Part shown: positions 8,692 to 18,043 of the stretch, one piece after another | Numbering within the stretch: position 1 is the stretch's first letter | Layout: each line of letters opens with the position of its first letter | NCBI GenBank assembly: GCA_050297855.1 | Contig: JBNKTC010000001.1 | Span: 106,021 to 170,020 of the forward strand | Direction: 5' to 3' | Length of the DNA stretch: 64,000 nucleotides | DNA from: SZUA-545 sp050297855 | GTDB lineage: Bacteria > Campylobacterota > Campylobacteria > Campylobacterales > SZUA-545 | Program-made: the position numbers and the translations under genes | Notes under the pieces: generated by a model | Seen by the model: only the letters and a program-made list of their open reading frames with translations | The model's database searches: none | Told to the model about the DNA's origin: nothing

Positions 8692-9609
8692 TCAGAAGAT
8701 CGGAGGGACTTTCTCCACGTTCTCTTTGGTCACCAGTTTGACCGGGATGAAGATATGCTTGGGCACCTTCTCGCCCCGGAAGATCCGCTTGGCGATCTCG
8801 ACGCTCTTTCGACCCCCCAGGGGGAAAAGCACCGAGCCGCTCTGCTTGCCGTTTCGGATCGCCTCCCTCGCCTCGCTGGTATAGTCGCACCCGACGGTCA
8901 CGAGGGAACCCGGGTCGATCCCGTGCCGTTCCAGTACCATGCGGGCCCCGCTGAGCATACTGTCGCTCTCGGAGAAGATCGCGTCGACATGGATCCCTTC
9001 GGCCAGCAGCTTCTCCATCTCGGCGATCGCATCGCGGCGCAGGTAGTTCCCGGTCCGCTTGATCACTTTGATCCCCCTGGACTTGGCGATCTCATCCAAG
9101 AATCCCTTGCTGCGCAGCTGGGTCACGTCGGCGGTCTGGATCCCCTCGAAAAGCAGCACGGTCCCTTTTCCGCCAAGGCGCTTGGCGATATATTCGGCGC
9201 CCAGCTTCCCGATCTTGATGTTGTCGGAGTTGATAAACGTCGTATACTCGCTTCCCTGGATCCCGCGGTCGAGGATGATCACCGGGATACCGGAGCGGTA
9301 CGCCTTGGCGATCACGGGGACCACCGCACGCTCATCGTTGGTCCCGACCACCAGCAGGTCGACTTTTTGCGCGATAAACTGTTCGATCTGCCGGATCAGC
9401 AGCGACGTCTGCCCCTTGGCATCGGAGTGGACGAACCCGATCGCCTTCTCTCCGGCCAGGGCATCCCGCACTTCGTATACCTGGGCAATACGGAAGTCGT
9501 TGCTCATCGTATCCTGGGCAAAAGCGACAATACGCTTTTGCGCCGTCTCGGCAGCCCCGGCCGAGAAAAGCAGACCGATCATCAGCAACAGTCTCATAAG
9601 GTGTCTCAT
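8692..9609 (-). CDS. Periplasmic sugar-binding-type protein (Peripla_BP_4), probable sensor accessory
   Basis: 305 residues with a signal peptide (LLLMIGLLFSAGAAE). The mature part has two Rossmann-like lobes of the ribose/galactose-binding class: RIVAFAQDTMSNDFR near the start, VDLLVVGTNDERAVVPVI, IPVIILDRGI, then GGKGTVLLFEG and VGCDYTSEAREAI in the second lobe. No ABC permease or ATPase is nearby. The only partner is the histidine kinase gene that starts immediately downstream, so a ligand-presenting role in signalling is more likely than import (inference). The ligand cannot be read from sequence. A short AT-rich leader (9610-9697) precedes it. Confidence 0.82.
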   Translation of the reverse strand: MRHLMRLLLMIGLLFSAGAAETAQKRIVAFAQDTMSNDFRIAQVYEVRDALAGEKAIGFVHSDAKGQTSLLIRQIEQFIAQKVDLLVVGTNDERAVVPVIAKAYRSGIPVIILDRGIQGSEYTTFINSDNIKIGKLGAEYIAKRLGGKGTVLLFEGIQTADVTQLRSKGFLDEIAKSRGIKVIKRTGNYLRRDAIAEMEKLLAEGIHVDAIFSESDSMLSGARMVLERHGIDPGSLVTVGCDYTSEAREAIRNGKQSGSVLFPLGGRKSVEIAKRIFRGEKVPKHIFIPVKLVTKENVEKVPPIF

Positions 9610-9697
9610 CGCATTTCCTGTCTCGGCACGGGATCGTGTGCCGCCTTATAGGTATGATAAGATTACTTTAACACAGAAAAACTTTTTCCAAACCGGG

Positions 9698-10336
9698 TTA
9701 CAGAAGGGCTTCCAATTCCTTAAGGGTATCGATGCGGTAGGTCGCTTTGGAGAAGTCGTGGGATCGGGTAAACTCGTTTTTGACGATGACGCACTCGATC
9801 CCCGCCCGGACGGCCGATGTCAATCCCCGTTCCGAATCCTCCACGACGATCGCCTCATGCTTGGGTGCGCCGAAACGGGCCAGGCCCGCCAGGTAGGGGT
9901 CGGGATTAGGCTTGACCCGGGCATACTCCCCTTCGCAGAGGACAAAATCCATATGTTTGGTGATATTGCCCGAACGGTGGATCAGGTCGAAATCCTCCCG
10001 GCGTGACGCCGTGACGATCCCCATGCGGTACTTTTTCCCAAGCTCCGCAACCACTTCGGCCACCCCTTCGATCTCGATAGGCTGGGTACGGATATAATCC
10101 TGGTAGTAGTCGTTACGACGGTTGCGGGCGATGGTCACTTCCGCCTCGCTGAAGCCGGCGGCGATGGGTTTTTCCCAGACCGTCCGCCCCTCGGCCATGA
10201 CCCGCATATACTCGTGCTCCGGCAACTCGAACCCGAGCTCCTCCAGCACCCGTACGCTGGCCCGGTAATACCACACTTCCGTCTCGACGAGGACCCCGTC
10301 GTTGTCAAAGAGGATATACTTTTTGTTTCCGGCCAT
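9698..10336 (-). CDS. HAD-superfamily phosphatase, beta-phosphoglucomutase-like
   Basis: 212 residues of HAD subfamily I with the alpha-helical cap. Motif I is LFDNDGVLVETE, with Asp-Asn-Asp in place of the usual DxD plus T, a variation seen in this subfamily. Motif II is IVTASRR, motif III is around KPNPDPYLAG and motif IV is VVEDSERGL. Expected to be a soluble phosphatase or phosphomutase acting on a small phosphorylated sugar or similar compound. The exact substrate cannot be assigned. It is divergent from hrpB, with 81 bases between the starts. Confidence 0.85.
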   Translation of the reverse strand: MAGNKKYILFDNDGVLVETEVWYYRASVRVLEELGFELPEHEYMRVMAEGRTVWEKPIAAGFSEAEVTIARNRRNDYYQDYIRTQPIEIEGVAEVVAELGKKYRMGIVTASRREDFDLIHRSGNITKHMDFVLCEGEYARVKPNPDPYLAGLARFGAPKHEAIVVEDSERGLTSAVRAGIECVIVKNEFTRSHDFSKATYRIDTLKELEALL

Positions 10337-10404
10337 CCGTCGACTCCCAAAATTTTTTTGGAATCATACAACAGATTGCGCCGATTGCAAAATTCAAACT
10401 CCTG

Positions 10405-10417
10405 TATAATATGCGCC
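10405..10417 (+). promoter_or_regulatory. -10 element directly before hrpB, possible leaderless start
   Basis: A consensus TATAAT occupies 10405-10410 and the hrpB ATG begins at 10418, where transcription from this element would be expected to start. No ribosome-binding site lies before the ATG. The -35 region is poor (TTGCAA at 10385 is only 14 bases away), so the promoter is tentative. Confidence 0.4.
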
Positions 10418-12943
10418 ATGCAAACCCTACCCGTCCATGAAGCCATCCCGGGGCTCAAATCCGCCCTTTCCGACCATTCCAGAGCCGTACTCCAGGCCCC
10501 GCCCGGAGCCGGGAAGACGACCGTCGTCCCCATCACCCTGATGGATGAGGCATGGCTGGACGGACAGATGATCATCCTCCTTGAACCCCGCCGCCTTGCT
10601 GCACGCAATGCCGCGGCACGTATGGCGGAGCTTCTGGGGGAGACGGTCGGCGAACGGGTCGGCTACCAGATACGAAACGAACGCCGCTATGGCAAAAAGA
10701 CCCGTATTCTGGTCGTCACGGAGGGGATCCTGACCCGCAAACTCCAGTCCGACCCGAGCCTGGAAGGGGTGGGCCTCGTGATCTTCGACGAATTCCACGA
10801 ACGCAGCCTCCACGCCGACCTCGGCCTCGCACTCGCCCTCCAGTCCCAGGAGCTTCTCCGAGAGGATCTCAAACTGCTTGTGATGTCCGCCACCCTCAAT
10901 ACAGACGCCGTCTCCGCACTGCTGGATGAGGCCCCGGTCATCCGGAGCGAAGGACGCAGCTACCCCGTGGAGATCACCTACCTGGACCCGAAAACACCCC
11001 AGCCCGACCGCAAAAGCCTGGTCTCTGCCGCCGCGGAGCGCATCACGGGGCTTTTGGAGAGGGAGGCTGGCAGTATCCTCGTCTTCCTCCCGGGGGCCCG
11101 GGAGATCACGGCCCTGGAGAAACGCCTCACGGAGATCATCGCGGCCCGGAAGATCGCCCAGACCCATATCGCGCCCCTTTACGGGATGATGGATAAAAAG
11201 GCCCAGGACGAGGCCATCGCGGCACGCCCGGGCATCCGCAAGGTGGTCCTGGCCACCAACATCGCCGAGACAAGCCTCACCATCGAGGGGATCACCCTGG
11301 TCGTCGACTCGGGACTCCAGCGTACGGTCAGCTTCCATCCCGGGACGGGCATGGACCGGATGGAGACCCGATTTATCTCCCGGGACTCCGCCACCCAGCG
11401 CTGCGGACGGGCCGGACGGCTGGGGCCGGGGAAATGCTTCCGTCTCTGGCATGAAAGCAAGCCGCTCCCACCCCACGGGACCCCGGATATCCTCCAGGCC
11501 GACCTGACACCGCTGATGCTGGAGATCGCCGCATGGGGCGCTACGGTGGATGAACTGCACTGGATGGATCAGCCGCCGGAAGCGGCGACTGCCCACGCCG
11601 CCGAGCTGCTCCGGGAACTGGGTGCCGTGGACAGCGCCGGAACCGTGACGCCCCACGGCCGCGAGATCCTTTCCCTCGGCCTCCACCCCCGCCTCGGCCA
11701 TATGCTCCTGCGGGCCAAGACACTGGGCTGGGCTTACGAAGCCTCCCTGCTGGCGGCGCTGCTGGAGGAGCGGGATATCTTTACGGATGCTTCGCGTTTC
11801 AGCAGTGACATCTCCATGCGGCTGCGCATCCTGGACGAGGGGGAGTGGAACCGCCCCGGGATCGATGCGCGCCGCTGCCGTGAGATCATGCAAGAGGCGC
11901 GCCGCTTCCGGGAACGGGCGGGTATGACGGAGCAGCAGCCGCTTGATACGGAGCGCATCGGCATCCTCCTGGCCCTCGCCTACCCCGACCGGATCGCCAA
12001 GTGCCGCGGGAAACGCGACACCCGTTACCTCCTAAGCGGCGGGAAAGGGGCCACCCTGGGCAGCGACGACGACCAGGCGGGAGAACCCTACCTGGTCGTC
12101 GCCGACCTGGAAGGATCGGGCACCGAGGCGCGTATCTACCTCGCCGCCCCGATCCGTCCCGATCAGCTCGAAGAGCACTTCTCCGACCTGATCCGCCATG
12201 AGACCGCCGTGACCTGGAACAGTGAAAGCAAGCGCCTCGAAGCCCGGGAGACCACCACACTGGGACGTCTCATCCTATCCGAACAGCCCGCACCCCTCCC
12301 TCCTGGGGAGGCAACGGCCCGGGCGCTGATCAATGCCCTGCGAACCGAAGGACTGGACGCCCTCCCCTGGGGCAAGGAGAGCCAAAGCCTGAGGCAACGG
12401 ATCATCTTTTTAAAAACACAGCAGCCCGCCTACCCTGACCTGCTGGCCGGACTTGACCTGCCCGATCTCGGGGATGCCGCACTGCAGGAGAGTATGGAGA
12501 CGTGGCTGCTGCCGTACCTGGACGGGGTCAGCAGCCTGGAAGGGTGTAAAAAGCTGGATATGAAGGGGATTATCCTGGGACTCCTGCCGTGGGAGACACA
12601 GCAGCGCCTGGATATGCTGACCCCCAGCCATATCACCGTCCCCAGCGGTTCGCGCATCGCCGTCGACTACCGCGACCCCGAAAGCCCGGTCCTGGCTGTC
12701 CGCCTCCAGGAGCTCTTCGGCCAAAAAGAGACCCCGGCGGTGCTGGAGGGGGCCTTTCCGCTCCTGATCCACCTCCTCTCTCCGGCCCACCGGCCGATGC
12801 AGGTGACAAAGGACCTCGTCAGCTTCTGGCAGAACGGCTACGACGAGGTGAAAAAAGAGCTTCGGGGAAAATACAAAAAGCACTACTGGCCCGACGACCC
12901 CCTGACCGCCCAGGCGACGAACAGGACCAAAAAGTTTATGTAG
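10418..12943 (+). CDS. hrpB: ATP-dependent DExH helicase HrpB
   Basis: 841 residues, about the usual HrpB length. The frame is open further upstream, but the ATG at 10418 places the nucleotide-binding motif at the family position. Helicase motifs in order: Walker A APPGAGKTT (about residue 30), Ia LEPRRLAARNAAARMA, DEFH box in VIFDEFHERS, motif III MSATLN, motif V TNIAETSLTIEG and motif VI QRCGRAGRLGPG. The HA2 domain and the HrpB C-terminal domain follow, ending SFWQNGYDEVKKELRGKYKKHYWPDDP, a family hallmark. Probably an RNA helicase with a poorly known role. Its stop is two bases from the stop of the convergent chemoreceptor gene, leaving no room for a terminator. Confidence 0.93.
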   Translation: MQTLPVHEAIPGLKSALSDHSRAVLQAPPGAGKTTVVPITLMDEAWLDGQMIILLEPRRLAARNAAARMAELLGETVGERVGYQIRNERRYGKKTRILVVTEGILTRKLQSDPSLEGVGLVIFDEFHERSLHADLGLALALQSQELLREDLKLLVMSATLNTDAVSALLDEAPVIRSEGRSYPVEITYLDPKTPQPDRKSLVSAAAERITGLLEREAGSILVFLPGAREITALEKRLTEIIAARKIAQTHIAPLYGMMDKKAQDEAIAARPGIRKVVLATNIAETSLTIEGITLVVDSGLQRTVSFHPGTGMDRMETRFISRDSATQRCGRAGRLGPGKCFRLWHESKPLPPHGTPDILQADLTPLMLEIAAWGATVDELHWMDQPPEAATAHAAELLRELGAVDSAGTVTPHGREILSLGLHPRLGHMLLRAKTLGWAYEASLLAALLEERDIFTDASRFSSDISMRLRILDEGEWNRPGIDARRCREIMQEARRFRERAGMTEQQPLDTERIGILLALAYPDRIAKCRGKRDTRYLLSGGKGATLGSDDDQAGEPYLVVADLEGSGTEARIYLAAPIRPDQLEEHFSDLIRHETAVTWNSESKRLEARETTTLGRLILSEQPAPLPPGEATARALINALRTEGLDALPWGKESQSLRQRIIFLKTQQPAYPDLLAGLDLPDLGDAALQESMETWLLPYLDGVSSLEGCKKLDMKGIILGLLPWETQQRLDMLTPSHITVPSGSRIAVDYRDPESPVLAVRLQELFGQKETPAVLEGAFPLLIHLLSPAHRPMQVTKDLVSFWQNGYDEVKKELRGKYKKHYWPDDPLTAQATNRTKKFM

Positions 12944-12945
12944 CC

Positions 12946-14751
12946 TTAGCTGCCCGGCAGCTGTTTGGAGAAGGTGTGGTGCGCTTCGTTGGCCTCGATA
13001 TCGTACCCGATCAGCTGGGCGACCCGTCGGACATTATCCAGCATCGATTCGGTCTGGGCGCTCAGCTCCTCGCTCGTCGCCGCCGCCTCTTCGCTTGTGG
13101 CGGCATTTTGCTGGGTGATGTCGTCGATACTGCTCATGGCATGGGAGATCTGCTTCATCCCCTCCGCCTGCTCGTGGATCGTGGAGGTGGTGTTGCTGAT
13201 GAGCCCAGAGGTCTTCTCGACCCGTTCGATGATCGTCTTGAAGACCTCGCCCGTATCCTGGGTGATCTTATCGCCCACCTTGATCCGGTCGATCGCCTCC
13301 TTGATGATCGTCTCGGTCTCTTTGGCCGCCTCGGCCGATTTGCTGGCGAGGTTTTTCACCTCATCCGCCACGACGGCGAAGCCCAGCCCGTGCTCCCCGG
13401 CCCGCGCCGCTTCGACGGCGGCGTTTAGGGCCAGCAGGTTGGTCTGGAAGGCGATCTCGTCGATCGTCTTGATGATCTTGGCGATCTGTTCGCTGTCTTC
13501 GGTGATCAGGACCATGTATTTAAGCAGGTCTTTGAGCTTGTCGTTCCCTGTCTGGGCGATCTCGTTGGCCAGACGCGCTTCGTCGTTGGCCTGCTGGACG
13601 TTCTCGGCGTTCTGTTCGTTGGTCTGGGTGTACTTTTCGATCGTCACGTCCACGTCCGAGACATTGCCGGCCTGACGGCTGGCCGCTTCGGCCAGGTCGG
13701 TGGCCGCCTGGGCGATCTGCGATGCGGCCATATTGACCTGGTTGCTCCCGTCCACGATCTCTTTGATCGCCTTGACCGACGGGCGCACCATCATCCACTG
13801 GTTGACGCCGAGCATCACCGATACCATCACGATCACCAGCAGGGCTGCCAGACCGAAAAAGATATAGACCAGCTGTTTGGATGCCATGATATGCTCATCC
13901 ACGATCTTTATATCCTTGCCGATCAGGTGCATCCCGATCACCTTCCCGCCGTAATCCTTGATCGGGACAGCCGTCAGGAAATAGTTCCCCCGGTCCATCC
14001 AGCCGCCGTCCAGGAGCGCATCCAGTTTCGCCCCTTTGACACTCTCCAAGAAGTCTGCATCGTAACTTTTAAGACTCACGGTATAGCCGCCCGCCTGCGG
14101 ACTCTCCTTGGCCAGGGTAGCCAGGGAGAGGAGCGAACGGTCCATTAAAAAGAGGTATTCACTTCCGTGTTTTTTCAGGTTTTTCTGTACCGAGTTGAGC
14201 CCCTGGATAAACTCCATCGACCCCAGGTACTCCCCGTTATCCATGATCGGGACGATGGAGCGCAGGGTCATCCCGGCCCGCCCCACTTCGATAGCCGTCA
14301 CCGGTTTGTGGGTCTTTTTGACCGCCAGGACCGTGTTGCGGAACGAACGCAGGTCGTCCCCGTGCTTTTTATTCCAGCTCCGGATAAAGGAGTGGACATC
14401 CGCGGTATGGATATGAACCTTGATGTTCTTATAGTTGGTGTAGCTGCGGAAATTGTCCGTCACGTCCGCCAGCGCCTTGGCCGCCATATCGTAGTCGTTC
14501 CGGCGCAGTGCCGCTTTGAGGCTGTCGCTGGAGGAGAGCGATACCGCCCCGGCGATGGCGACATTGTTCTTGATCGCCAGTTCGTTCTCCAGCTCCTCTT
14601 GAAGCTGCTGGACGATCTTGGCATGCTCTTTCTCCTCGTACGAAGCGAGATAAAACTGCATACCGACCCATGATACGACCAGGATCGACACCGAGATGAT
14701 CACGATCAGCAACGCGGACTTCTTCCCCACACTCATATTATGAAAATCCAT
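12946..14751 (-). CDS. Methyl-accepting chemotaxis protein with large periplasmic sensor
   Basis: 601 residues from the ATG at 14751. A TTG at 14793 would extend it, but AAAGGATAAAGGGT before 14751 is a better ribosome site. Helix 1 lies at about 14-36, and the periplasmic sensor at about 37-290 is probably a double-Cache type fold. Helix 2 follows (IFFGLAALLVIVMVSVMLG), then a cytoplasmic signalling domain with the conserved hairpin tip IDEIAFQTNLLALNAAVEAA and heptad-rich flanks containing EEAAATSEELSAQ. It controls the flagellar motor through CheA/CheW. No pentapeptide tether for CheR/CheB is seen at the C-terminus (KQLPGS). The ligand is unknown. Confidence 0.93.
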   Translation of the reverse strand: MDFHNMSVGKKSALLIVIISVSILVVSWVGMQFYLASYEEKEHAKIVQQLQEELENELAIKNNVAIAGAVSLSSSDSLKAALRRNDYDMAAKALADVTDNFRSYTNYKNIKVHIHTADVHSFIRSWNKKHGDDLRSFRNTVLAVKKTHKPVTAIEVGRAGMTLRSIVPIMDNGEYLGSMEFIQGLNSVQKNLKKHGSEYLFLMDRSLLSLATLAKESPQAGGYTVSLKSYDADFLESVKGAKLDALLDGGWMDRGNYFLTAVPIKDYGGKVIGMHLIGKDIKIVDEHIMASKQLVYIFFGLAALLVIVMVSVMLGVNQWMMVRPSVKAIKEIVDGSNQVNMAASQIAQAATDLAEAASRQAGNVSDVDVTIEKYTQTNEQNAENVQQANDEARLANEIAQTGNDKLKDLLKYMVLITEDSEQIAKIIKTIDEIAFQTNLLALNAAVEAARAGEHGLGFAVVADEVKNLASKSAEAAKETETIIKEAIDRIKVGDKITQDTGEVFKTIIERVEKTSGLISNTTSTIHEQAEGMKQISHAMSSIDDITQQNAATSEEAAATSEELSAQTESMLDNVRRVAQLIGYDIEANEAHHTFSKQLPGS

Positions 14752-14852
14752 ACCCTTTATCCTTTCCATCTTTCTAATTTCAATCTTATCCAATTTTTTG
14801 CTTAATCACCATATGGTGTTGCAATCACCTGCTTTTTGGCTACAATAGAATT

Positions 14853-15602
14853 ATGCAACCGTTCACTCCGCTCCTGATCCTGGTCCTTGTCGGCACCGTA
14901 TTCGCATCCGAGTATACGGGACGTGCGGCCCTGCGGGTCGATTCCGCCTCCCTTACCAACGGGTATGATCCGTGGCGTAGTACCGCTGCACGCATCGCCG
15001 TGGCCCATCAACGCATCGTCGGAGTCGGTTTTTTTAAAGAGCAGCTTGAACGCTATAATGAGAAAGACACCCGCAACGGTCTCTCCGCCTGGCTTAACAT
15101 AGGCAGACGCCTGGGCTGGTCCGGGGAGTATGTCCGTGCGGACGAAGGGGTCACGGTCCCCGAAACCGCTACGACCAACCGTATCGCACTGAGCCTCTTT
15201 AGGGGGTGGCGTATCGCGGTGGGGCACACCGACAACCGCTATGCCGCGGGTGCCGAGACGACCAGCCGTTCGGGTGAACTGATCCGCTACGCAGGGGCCT
15301 ACCGTATCGCCTACACCCACTACCGCTCCGATGTCAAGGATGCCGGAAGTGCCGCAAGCGACAGGCTCTCCCTCCACCGCTTTCTTCATGACGGGTTTAT
15401 CGCGGCATCCTATGCCAAAGGGCGGGAGCTTGAAGCGCTTCCGGGGAACCGTATTCTCGAGCAGGACGTACTGACCCTCTCCCTCTTCGGGGAGTACGGC
15501 CTGACGCCGGCCTGGGGGATCGAGTACAGTTACGAATATGTCGAGCAGGGGGATATCTACCTGCGAAACGGAGTCGGTTTTGGTATCTTCTACCGCTTCT
15601 GA
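14853..15602 (+). CDS. YaiO-family outer-membrane beta-barrel protein
   Basis: 249 residues with a signal peptide (LLILVLVGTVFAS). The rest alternates amphipathic beta strands rich in aromatic residues and ends in a terminal Phe (GFGIFYRF), the usual outer-membrane barrel signal. Motifs such as IEYSYEYVEQGD and RLGWSGEYVRADEG fit the YaiO barrel family. It is followed, with overlapping frames, by a HEAT-repeat membrane protein and a GT2 glycosyltransferase. The three-gene set suggests synthesis and outer-membrane passage of a polysaccharide (inference from context). The divergent chemoreceptor gene starts 101 bases upstream. Confidence 0.75.
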   Translation: MQPFTPLLILVLVGTVFASEYTGRAALRVDSASLTNGYDPWRSTAARIAVAHQRIVGVGFFKEQLERYNEKDTRNGLSAWLNIGRRLGWSGEYVRADEGVTVPETATTNRIALSLFRGWRIAVGHTDNRYAAGAETTSRSGELIRYAGAYRIAYTHYRSDVKDAGSAASDRLSLHRFLHDGFIAASYAKGRELEALPGNRILEQDVLTLSLFGEYGLTPAWGIEYSYEYVEQGDIYLRNGVGFGIFYRF

Positions 15603-16644
15603 GACCCTGGTCGCCGTCGTCTTTTACGCCGGGATCACGATCCTCGGCATCTCCCTTTTGATGATGTTCTTTGTCATCTTCTTCCGGCTCTGGAGCCTTG
15701 GGAAAAACCGGGCAATACGGCACTTCCGAAGAGAGTGGGAGGGAATCCTAAACGCCCTGGACCATACCATCCCGCCCAACCTGCCCAAGATCCGCGCGGG
15801 AGAGCAGTACTTCTTTCTTCAGCTCTGGTCAGACCGCTACGAAAAAGCCGAACCGGCAGGCCGGGAAAACCTGCTCGATCTGGCCGCCTACCTGAAGCTC
15901 GACTCCATAGCGGCCTCCATGCTGGAACACACGAACGGGGATCACCTGATGCTCGCCATGCGCACCCTGGGGCATCTCAAAAGCGAAAAGGGCACCACGA
16001 TCCTGATGGAACTGCTCAAGCATCCCAACCCGCTCTTCTCCCTCCTTGCGGCCAAAACCCTGGTCCGTATCGAAGAGGCTGCGGCCCTGGATCTTCTCAT
16101 GCCCTATTTCATTGCAAAAAAAGAGTGGCAGACCAATAAGATCCTCCTGATCCTCGAAGGGATCGATCCGGAGACGATCAGCCCGATACTTTACAATGCC
16201 GTCAGTTTTACACCCCCCTCCCAGCTCCCCAGACTGATACGGTTTTTTACCCTTATGCCTCCCGAACACGCCCGAAGCAAAGCCCTGGATCTACTGGAGA
16301 ATAACACCGACCCAGAGATCATCGCAGCGTGCCTGCACTATACGGACCATCCCGAAGACAAACGGCTGCTGACGGAGTACCTCAGTCACGAAGCATGGGT
16401 CGTTCGAATGCATGCGGTCAAGGCGATCGCCCCCCTGATTACCGCACTTGATATCGCGCTCCTCTTTCCACTGCTCAACGACCCGTCATGGTGGGTCCGG
16501 TTCCATAGCGCGCGGGCGATCGTCAGGCAGCCGTTTGCCGATGATCCGTATCTGGATGCACTGGACGCCTCCCTGGTAGACCTCTACGCCAGGGATGCCC
16601 TCCACCAGGCACGGAGCAGAAGGAGCATCTTTGAACATCAATAA
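15580..16644 (+). CDS. HEAT-repeat protein with N-terminal membrane helix
   Basis: 354 residues from a TTG at 15580, six bases after a GGAG ribosome site that lies inside the end of the YaiO gene. An ATG at 15538 is possible but has no such site. One membrane helix (FYAGITILGISLLMMFFVIFF) is followed by a soluble domain of HEAT/armadillo helical repeats from about residue 100. Examples are HLMLAMRTLGHLKSEKG, LFSLLAAKTLVRIEE and the pair VVRMHAVKAIAPL / WWVRFHSARAIV. It likely scaffolds or regulates the downstream glycosyltransferase at the inner membrane. It overlaps that gene by 14 bases, a sign of coupled translation. Confidence 0.72.
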   Translation: MVSSTASETLVAVVFYAGITILGISLLMMFFVIFFRLWSLGKNRAIRHFRREWEGILNALDHTIPPNLPKIRAGEQYFFLQLWSDRYEKAEPAGRENLLDLAAYLKLDSIAASMLEHTNGDHLMLAMRTLGHLKSEKGTTILMELLKHPNPLFSLLAAKTLVRIEEAAALDLLMPYFIAKKEWQTNKILLILEGIDPETISPILYNAVSFTPPSQLPRLIRFFTLMPPEHARSKALDLLENNTDPEIIAACLHYTDHPEDKRLLTEYLSHEAWVVRMHAVKAIAPLITALDIALLFPLLNDPSWWVRFHSARAIVRQPFADDPYLDALDASLVDLYARDALHQARSRRSIFEHQ

Positions 16645-18043
16645 TCTTATTACCGGATTCGAATGGGTCTTTATCCTCTTTTTCCTCCTGATCAATACGG
16701 GCTACCTCATCGTAACACTCCTCTCGATGCAGGGGCTCTGGCGCCATGTCCGGTCCAAGCTCAGCGGAATCAGCGAACACCCCCCTGCGGGACTGGAGAC
16801 CCCCGTCTCCATCCTGGTCCCGGCCTACAACGAAGCGGCTACCATCGTCCCGTCACTCCACTCCATCATGCAGCTGAACTACCCCGAATACGAGATTATC
16901 GTTATCAATGACGGCTCGGACGACGATACGATGGACCTCCTCAAAAAAGAGCTGGAGCTGGTCGAGGTCTACGTCGTGGACCAGATCCGGATCAAGACAA
17001 AGCCCGTCCACGGCCACTACCAGAGCCTCAAATACAAAAAGATCCGGGTCATCGACAAGGAAAACGGCGGCAAGTCCGATGCCCTCAACGCCGGGATCAA
17101 CGCCTCGGTCTATCCACTCTTCTGCTGCATCGACGCCGATTCGGTCCTGGAAAAGGAGAGCCTGATGAATGTCGTCCAGCCCTTTTTGGAAGATCCCGAT
17201 GTCATCGCTGCCGGCGGCACGATACGGATCGCCAACGGCTGCCGGGTACGAAACGGCCGCCTGGAGAAGATCGGCATCCCCCAAAACCCCCTGGCCCTGG
17301 TCCAGGTCGTGGAGTACCTCCACGCCTTTTTGTTCGGTCGCATGGGATGGGTTCCCCTCAACAGCCTGCTCGTCATCTCCGGGGCCTTCAGCCTCTTTGT
17401 CAAGGAGCACGTGATCCGCGTGGGCGGTTACCGTACCGATACTGTCGGGGAGGATATGGAGCTGGTCTTACGCCTCCACAAACATATGCGCTACAAAAAA
17501 CAGCCCTACAAGATCACCTTCGTCGCCGAACCGATCTGCTGGACCGAAGCCCCGGAGAGACTGGAGACCTTGAAAAATCAGCGCGTCCGCTGGCACCGCG
17601 GGCTGGGCGAGAGCCTCTTTTCCCACACCGACATCCTCTTTAACCCGAAAATGGGAAGCATCGGGTTTTTTGCCTACCCCTTCGCCCTCTTCTTCGAGTT
17701 TTTAAGCCCGGCCCTGGAGCTGGCGGGATACGTCTTTTTCTTTCTCGCCATGTACCTGGGTGTCATCAACCAGGAAGCCTTTATCGCTTTCCTGATCGTC
17801 GCTGTTGGGCTTGGAATCCTGCTTTCGGTCAGTGCGATCCTGCTGGAGGAGATGACCTTCCAGGTCTATCGGAAAAAGAGTTATATCCTGATGCTCTTCC
17901 TGGGCGCGGTCATTGAGAATATCGGCTACCGCCAGCTTAACTCCTTCTGGCGCATGATCGGGTTTATGAAGTTTTTTTCCGGCACGCGGGGCGAATGGGG
18001 AAAAATGCTGCGCCACGCCTCCTGGCATCACAAGAAGGAGTGA
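16631..18043 (+). CDS. Processive GT2 glycosyltransferase, PgaC/IcaA-like membrane enzyme
   Basis: 470 residues from a TTG at 16631 preceded by AGAAGGAG. The longer open frame from 16595 lacks a ribosome site. One N-terminal membrane helix, then a GT-A domain with ILVPAYNEAATI, IIVINDGSDDDT, the DAD metal motif CIDADS, the acceptor region GEDMEL and the QxxRW motif (QRVRWHRG) of processive beta-glycosyltransferases. Three to four C-terminal helices follow (for example YVFFFLAMYLG). It probably polymerises a nucleotide sugar into an exported polysaccharide, with the YaiO barrel as outer-membrane partner. Its TGA directly abuts the stop of the convergent gene at 18044. Confidence 0.85.
   Translation: MNINNLITGFEWVFILFFLLINTGYLIVTLLSMQGLWRHVRSKLSGISEHPPAGLETPVSILVPAYNEAATIVPSLHSIMQLNYPEYEIIVINDGSDDDTMDLLKKELELVEVYVVDQIRIKTKPVHGHYQSLKYKKIRVIDKENGGKSDALNAGINASVYPLFCCIDADSVLEKESLMNVVQPFLEDPDVIAAGGTIRIANGCRVRNGRLEKIGIPQNPLALVQVVEYLHAFLFGRMGWVPLNSLLVISGAFSLFVKEHVIRVGGYRTDTVGEDMELVLRLHKHMRYKKQPYKITFVAEPICWTEAPERLETLKNQRVRWHRGLGESLFSHTDILFNPKMGSIGFFAYPFALFFEFLSPALELAGYVFFFLAMYLGVINQEAFIAFLIVAVGLGILLSVSAILLEEMTFQVYRKKSYILMLFLGAVIENIGYRQLNSFWRMIGFMKFFSGTRGEWGKMLRHASWHHKKE

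Noticed and set aside
10427..11893. 488-residue frame antisense to hrpB
   Set aside because: HrpB motifs on the plus strand are complete, and the antisense frame has none.
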